A DNA stretch of 6,897 nucleotides from contig JAKAMR010000106.1 in the NCBI GenBank assembly GCA_021812785.1, positions 1 to 6,897 on the forward strand. Reading direction: 5' to 3'. Positions 5,253 through 6,897 of the stretch are shown piece after piece; position 1 is the stretch's first letter; every line of letters starts with the position of its first letter. Source of the DNA: Nitrospirota bacterium. GTDB taxonomy: Bacteria > Nitrospirota > Thermodesulfovibrionia > Thermodesulfovibrionales > JdFR-88. A program made the translations under genes and the position numbers. The notes below the pieces were generated by a model. That model was not told the DNA's origin, did not search any database, and worked only from the letters and a program-made list of their open reading frames with translations.

Positions 5253-6757
5253 GGCTTGCAAAAAAAATTAAAAACAGGGACGGATCATTGCTTATCGGCC
5301 TGATAATTACGCTGGTCGTTATAATGATAGCCGGCGCTGCGGTGGCGTACCTGACGTCCGGCTCTACGCTGACCGGCCTTTTGAAAAACAACAACCTTAA
5401 CGCCTACTATCTTGCGGAATCCGGCGCGAGGTTTGCCATGCCGCTGATACAGGAAGACCTGAATAACGGCAACCAGAACAACATGAAGGCCCTGTTTGGC
5501 GGCAGCCTGGCCAACACGCCCGCGTTTACGCTTTCCACCGGGCAGTTCACGCTTTCGGTCTCCAACGTCAATTCGACGTCCGCCACCCTTACATCCATAG
5601 GCATCACCGGCAGCGGATGGCTCCAAACAAAGCGGGAGGATGTCATGCGCATAGCCGCCGCCTCCACGCCTCCATACCAGGGGCAATCCAACTTTTCCGA
5701 CCTGAACACAAACTGGAATCAGACCACCAACCTGGGAGGCATTCTGGGCCTCCCAAACCCGATGGATTCATTCGTGTATGATCCCAAGAACAACGGGCTG
5801 CAGTATGAGAGCACCGGAATCCCCTGGACCGAGACGGGCGGACTGCTTGCTTTTTCCTCGTCCAACCCGGAAGTACAAAGCCTCTGGCAGGCCTGGCTTG
5901 CATACGGCAACCTGTCGTACGAGCTCCAGGAAAAAGTCACCGTGGACAACAGAAAATCGAATTTTTTCATGATCGGGCTGTCGTTCAGGGTGGATGAGCC
6001 CGATACTTCGATTTCGCCCACAAGTTTCTACGGCGTATCCTTCTTCAGGGCCAACTGTGCGGGCGATGGGGGAGATGGCGATGGCGGTCATATAGCGGAT
6101 TGCGACGGCGCGCCCGCATGGTGGAACGATCTGCTTGACAGCCATGGCGCCAATGAATTCCTGAAACTGGCTGACGGGAAGCTTTACATGGTGTTCTGGG
6201 AATACCTGGCCGTCGGTGAATCCAGGTATATCGGGGGCAGTTATCAGACTTGCAATAACTGGCTGATGGGAAACGGCTGTTTTTACCTGCTTGATTACAG
6301 CCCCCTCACAGGCGTTGTGACCCCGGACGGCCAAAGCCTGCTGCCCGGCTCCACCATCCTGGTAAAGATACTGGATTCCGTCTCCGGCGGTGCGCACACC
6401 AACAATATTTCGGTCTACGCCGCCCAGAGCGCAAGCTCGTCCGCTCCGTATTATTACCCGGTTGGCACCTCCAATACGTGGCCGCCGGGAAACCAGTTCA
6501 GCCCCGTAACATCGTGGACCACAAACCCGTCAGGGAAACAGACAGCCACCCCGCTCATAGACAATTCCCTGACCCCGGACATGTACTGGCCAAAGACGCC
6601 CCCTTATCCATCCGAGATAGGAGTGAATGTCTTCTACGACCAGAATGGGGCTAACGGCCAAAACGGTGGGATCAAGGACCTCATTACAGATTTCGGCATG
6701 AGTCCTTTGTCAGGAAGCGGGTCCGGCAGCAGCGGCCAGGGCATCCAATACTATTGA
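5249..6757 (+). CDS. Large pseudopilin in MshP/GspK position with probable concanavalin A-like extracellular domain
   Basis: 502 residues from a GTG at 5249 overlapping the preceding stop (GTGA); GAGGT at 5234-5238 is a possible ribosome site. The N-terminus is type III-pilin-like: MRLAKKIKNRDG, possible cleavage after Gly12, then SLLIGLIITLVVIMIAGAAVAYL with no Glu5, as in PilX, GspK and MshP. NAYYLAESGARFA (51-63) matches the AESG motif of the PilX N-terminal family. Residues 90-135 look like the usual minor-pilin sheet. The rest (about 150-485) is Trp/Tyr/Asn/Gly-rich and secreted in character. Strands near 226-247, 260-268, 368-391 and a final IGVNVFYD...DLITDFGM (457-484) suggest a concanavalin A/LamG-like jelly roll, as I recall for MshQ. 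Cysteines C270/C285 and C335/C344 could form two disulfides. A Ser/Gly tail (488-498) ends in IQYY. MshP is normally about 150 residues, so this is a much enlarged version. I infer a tip adhesin; the fold is unproven. Confidence 0.8.
   Translation: MRLAKKIKNRDGSLLIGLIITLVVIMIAGAAVAYLTSGSTLTGLLKNNNLNAYYLAESGARFAMPLIQEDLNNGNQNNMKALFGGSLANTPAFTLSTGQFTLSVSNVNSTSATLTSIGITGSGWLQTKREDVMRIAAASTPPYQGQSNFSDLNTNWNQTTNLGGILGLPNPMDSFVYDPKNNGLQYESTGIPWTETGGLLAFSSSNPEVQSLWQAWLAYGNLSYELQEKVTVDNRKSNFFMIGLSFRVDEPDTSISPTSFYGVSFFRANCAGDGGDGDGGHIADCDGAPAWWNDLLDSHGANEFLKLADGKLYMVFWEYLAVGESRYIGGSYQTCNNWLMGNGCFYLLDYSPLTGVVTPDGQSLLPGSTILVKILDSVSGGAHTNNISVYAAQSASSSAPYYYPVGTSNTWPPGNQFSPVTSWTTNPSGKQTATPLIDNSLTPDMYWPKTPPYPSEIGVNVFYDQNGANGQNGGIKDLITDFGMSPLSGSGSGSSGQGIQYY
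5260..5267 (+). repeat. A8 homopolymer near the start of the large pseudopilin gene
   Basis: Eight A in a row span codons 4-6 of the large pseudopilin (Ala-Lys-Lys). A slip of one base would end the protein early, so it could act as a phase-variation site, but Lys codons in a prepilin leader also explain it. Confidence 0.4.
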
Positions 6758-6789
6758 AAAACTTCTGTTACTAAGAACATCGCTAATAA

Positions 6790-6897
6790 AGCCTCACAGT
6801 TGTCATTCCCGCAAGCGAAGCGCGCCGGGAATCCTTCCTGAAAGCCGGAGAAAGATTCCGGACAAGCCGGAATGACAGATAACGGCTGAATGAGGCT
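6790..6897. repeat. Outer inverted repeat flanking the palindromic element
   Basis: AGCCTCA (6790-6796) has its exact reverse complement TGAGGCT as the last seven bases of the window (6891-6897), bracketing the 77-base palindrome. The match may extend beyond the window edge, so the element may be longer than what is visible; a 7-base match could also be chance. Confidence 0.35.
6801..6877. repeat. Palindromic REP/MITE-like intergenic repeat
   Basis: TGTCATTCC (6801-6809) pairs perfectly with GGAATGACA (6869-6877), with two more pairs after one mismatch. Inside, CCGGGAATC (6825-6833) pairs with GATTCCGG (6854-6861) with a single bulged G. The 77-base unit has no open frame of note. Its form matches the dispersed GTCATTCC...GGAATGAC repeats I recall from many Gram-negative genomes. 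Lying 43 bases after the last gene, it could fold in mRNA and act as a 3' end or partial terminator, but no T-run follows. Confidence 0.75.

Noticed and set aside
2..6757. Type II secretion (gspD-E-F-G-H-I-J-K) reading of the whole cluster
   Set aside because: The gene order fits, but the major pilin carries the MshA-type sequence after its helix instead of the GspG pattern, and the last protein lacks the usual GspK length and look. Kept as an alternative, not chosen.

Overview
This window is one continuous plus-strand gene cluster for a type IV filament of the MSHA (mannose-sensitive haemagglutinin) pilus type. Gene order is: the 3' end of an outer-membrane secretin (MshL/GspD family), an assembly ATPase (MshE/GspE/PilB), an inner-membrane platform protein (MshG/GspF/PilC), a major pilin (MshA-like), three minor pilins (MshC/GspH-, MshD/GspI- and MshO/GspJ-like), and a 502-residue pseudopilin-like protein in the MshP/GspK position with a very large extracellular part. 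The window ends in a short non-coding stretch holding a palindromic dispersed-type repeat. No RNA genes, transposase genes or CRISPR arrays were seen.

The order is compatible with both a gsp (type II secretion) and an msh locus, because the two are homologous. I prefer MSHA because the major pilin continues after its hydrophobic helix with a PKYMDMQQKAQEAAANGAL stretch, which is the MshA/MshB pattern and not that of GspG. The ATPase also begins with the double motif of the c-di-GMP-binding MshEN domain. Compared with the Vibrio/Shewanella msh locus, mshM, mshN, mshF and a second pilin (mshB) are absent from their usual places.

Translation signals show how the cluster is organised. secretin-ATPase-platform are packed closely, with an 11-codon mini-ORF bridging the secretin stop and the ATPase start. 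The major pilin stands apart: it has an AT-rich 50-base leader with a good Shine-Dalgarno, and a perfect 16-bp GC-rich hairpin directly after it. The four downstream genes overlap one another by stop/start codons (GTGA, ATGA, GTGA). This fits high output of the pilin and low, coupled output of the minor subunits. Automated ATG-only start choice is wrong for four of these genes; corrected starts are given.

Expected working model, by analogy with the families: prepilins are cleaved after the Gly of the leader and methylated. MshC/D/O/P-like proteins form a priming complex that ends up at the filament tip. The ATPase and platform drive polymerisation, probably under c-di-GMP control, and the filament exits through the secretin. 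The large last protein would then be a tip-exposed adhesin.

Organism: a diderm bacterium, since there is a secretin. The DNA is GC-rich but uses ATA (Ile) and AGG (Arg) freely, and the terminal repeat is of the GTCATTCC...GGAATGAC kind that I recall from Nitrospirota and deltaproteobacterial-type genomes. This is a weak taxonomic hint, not an identification.
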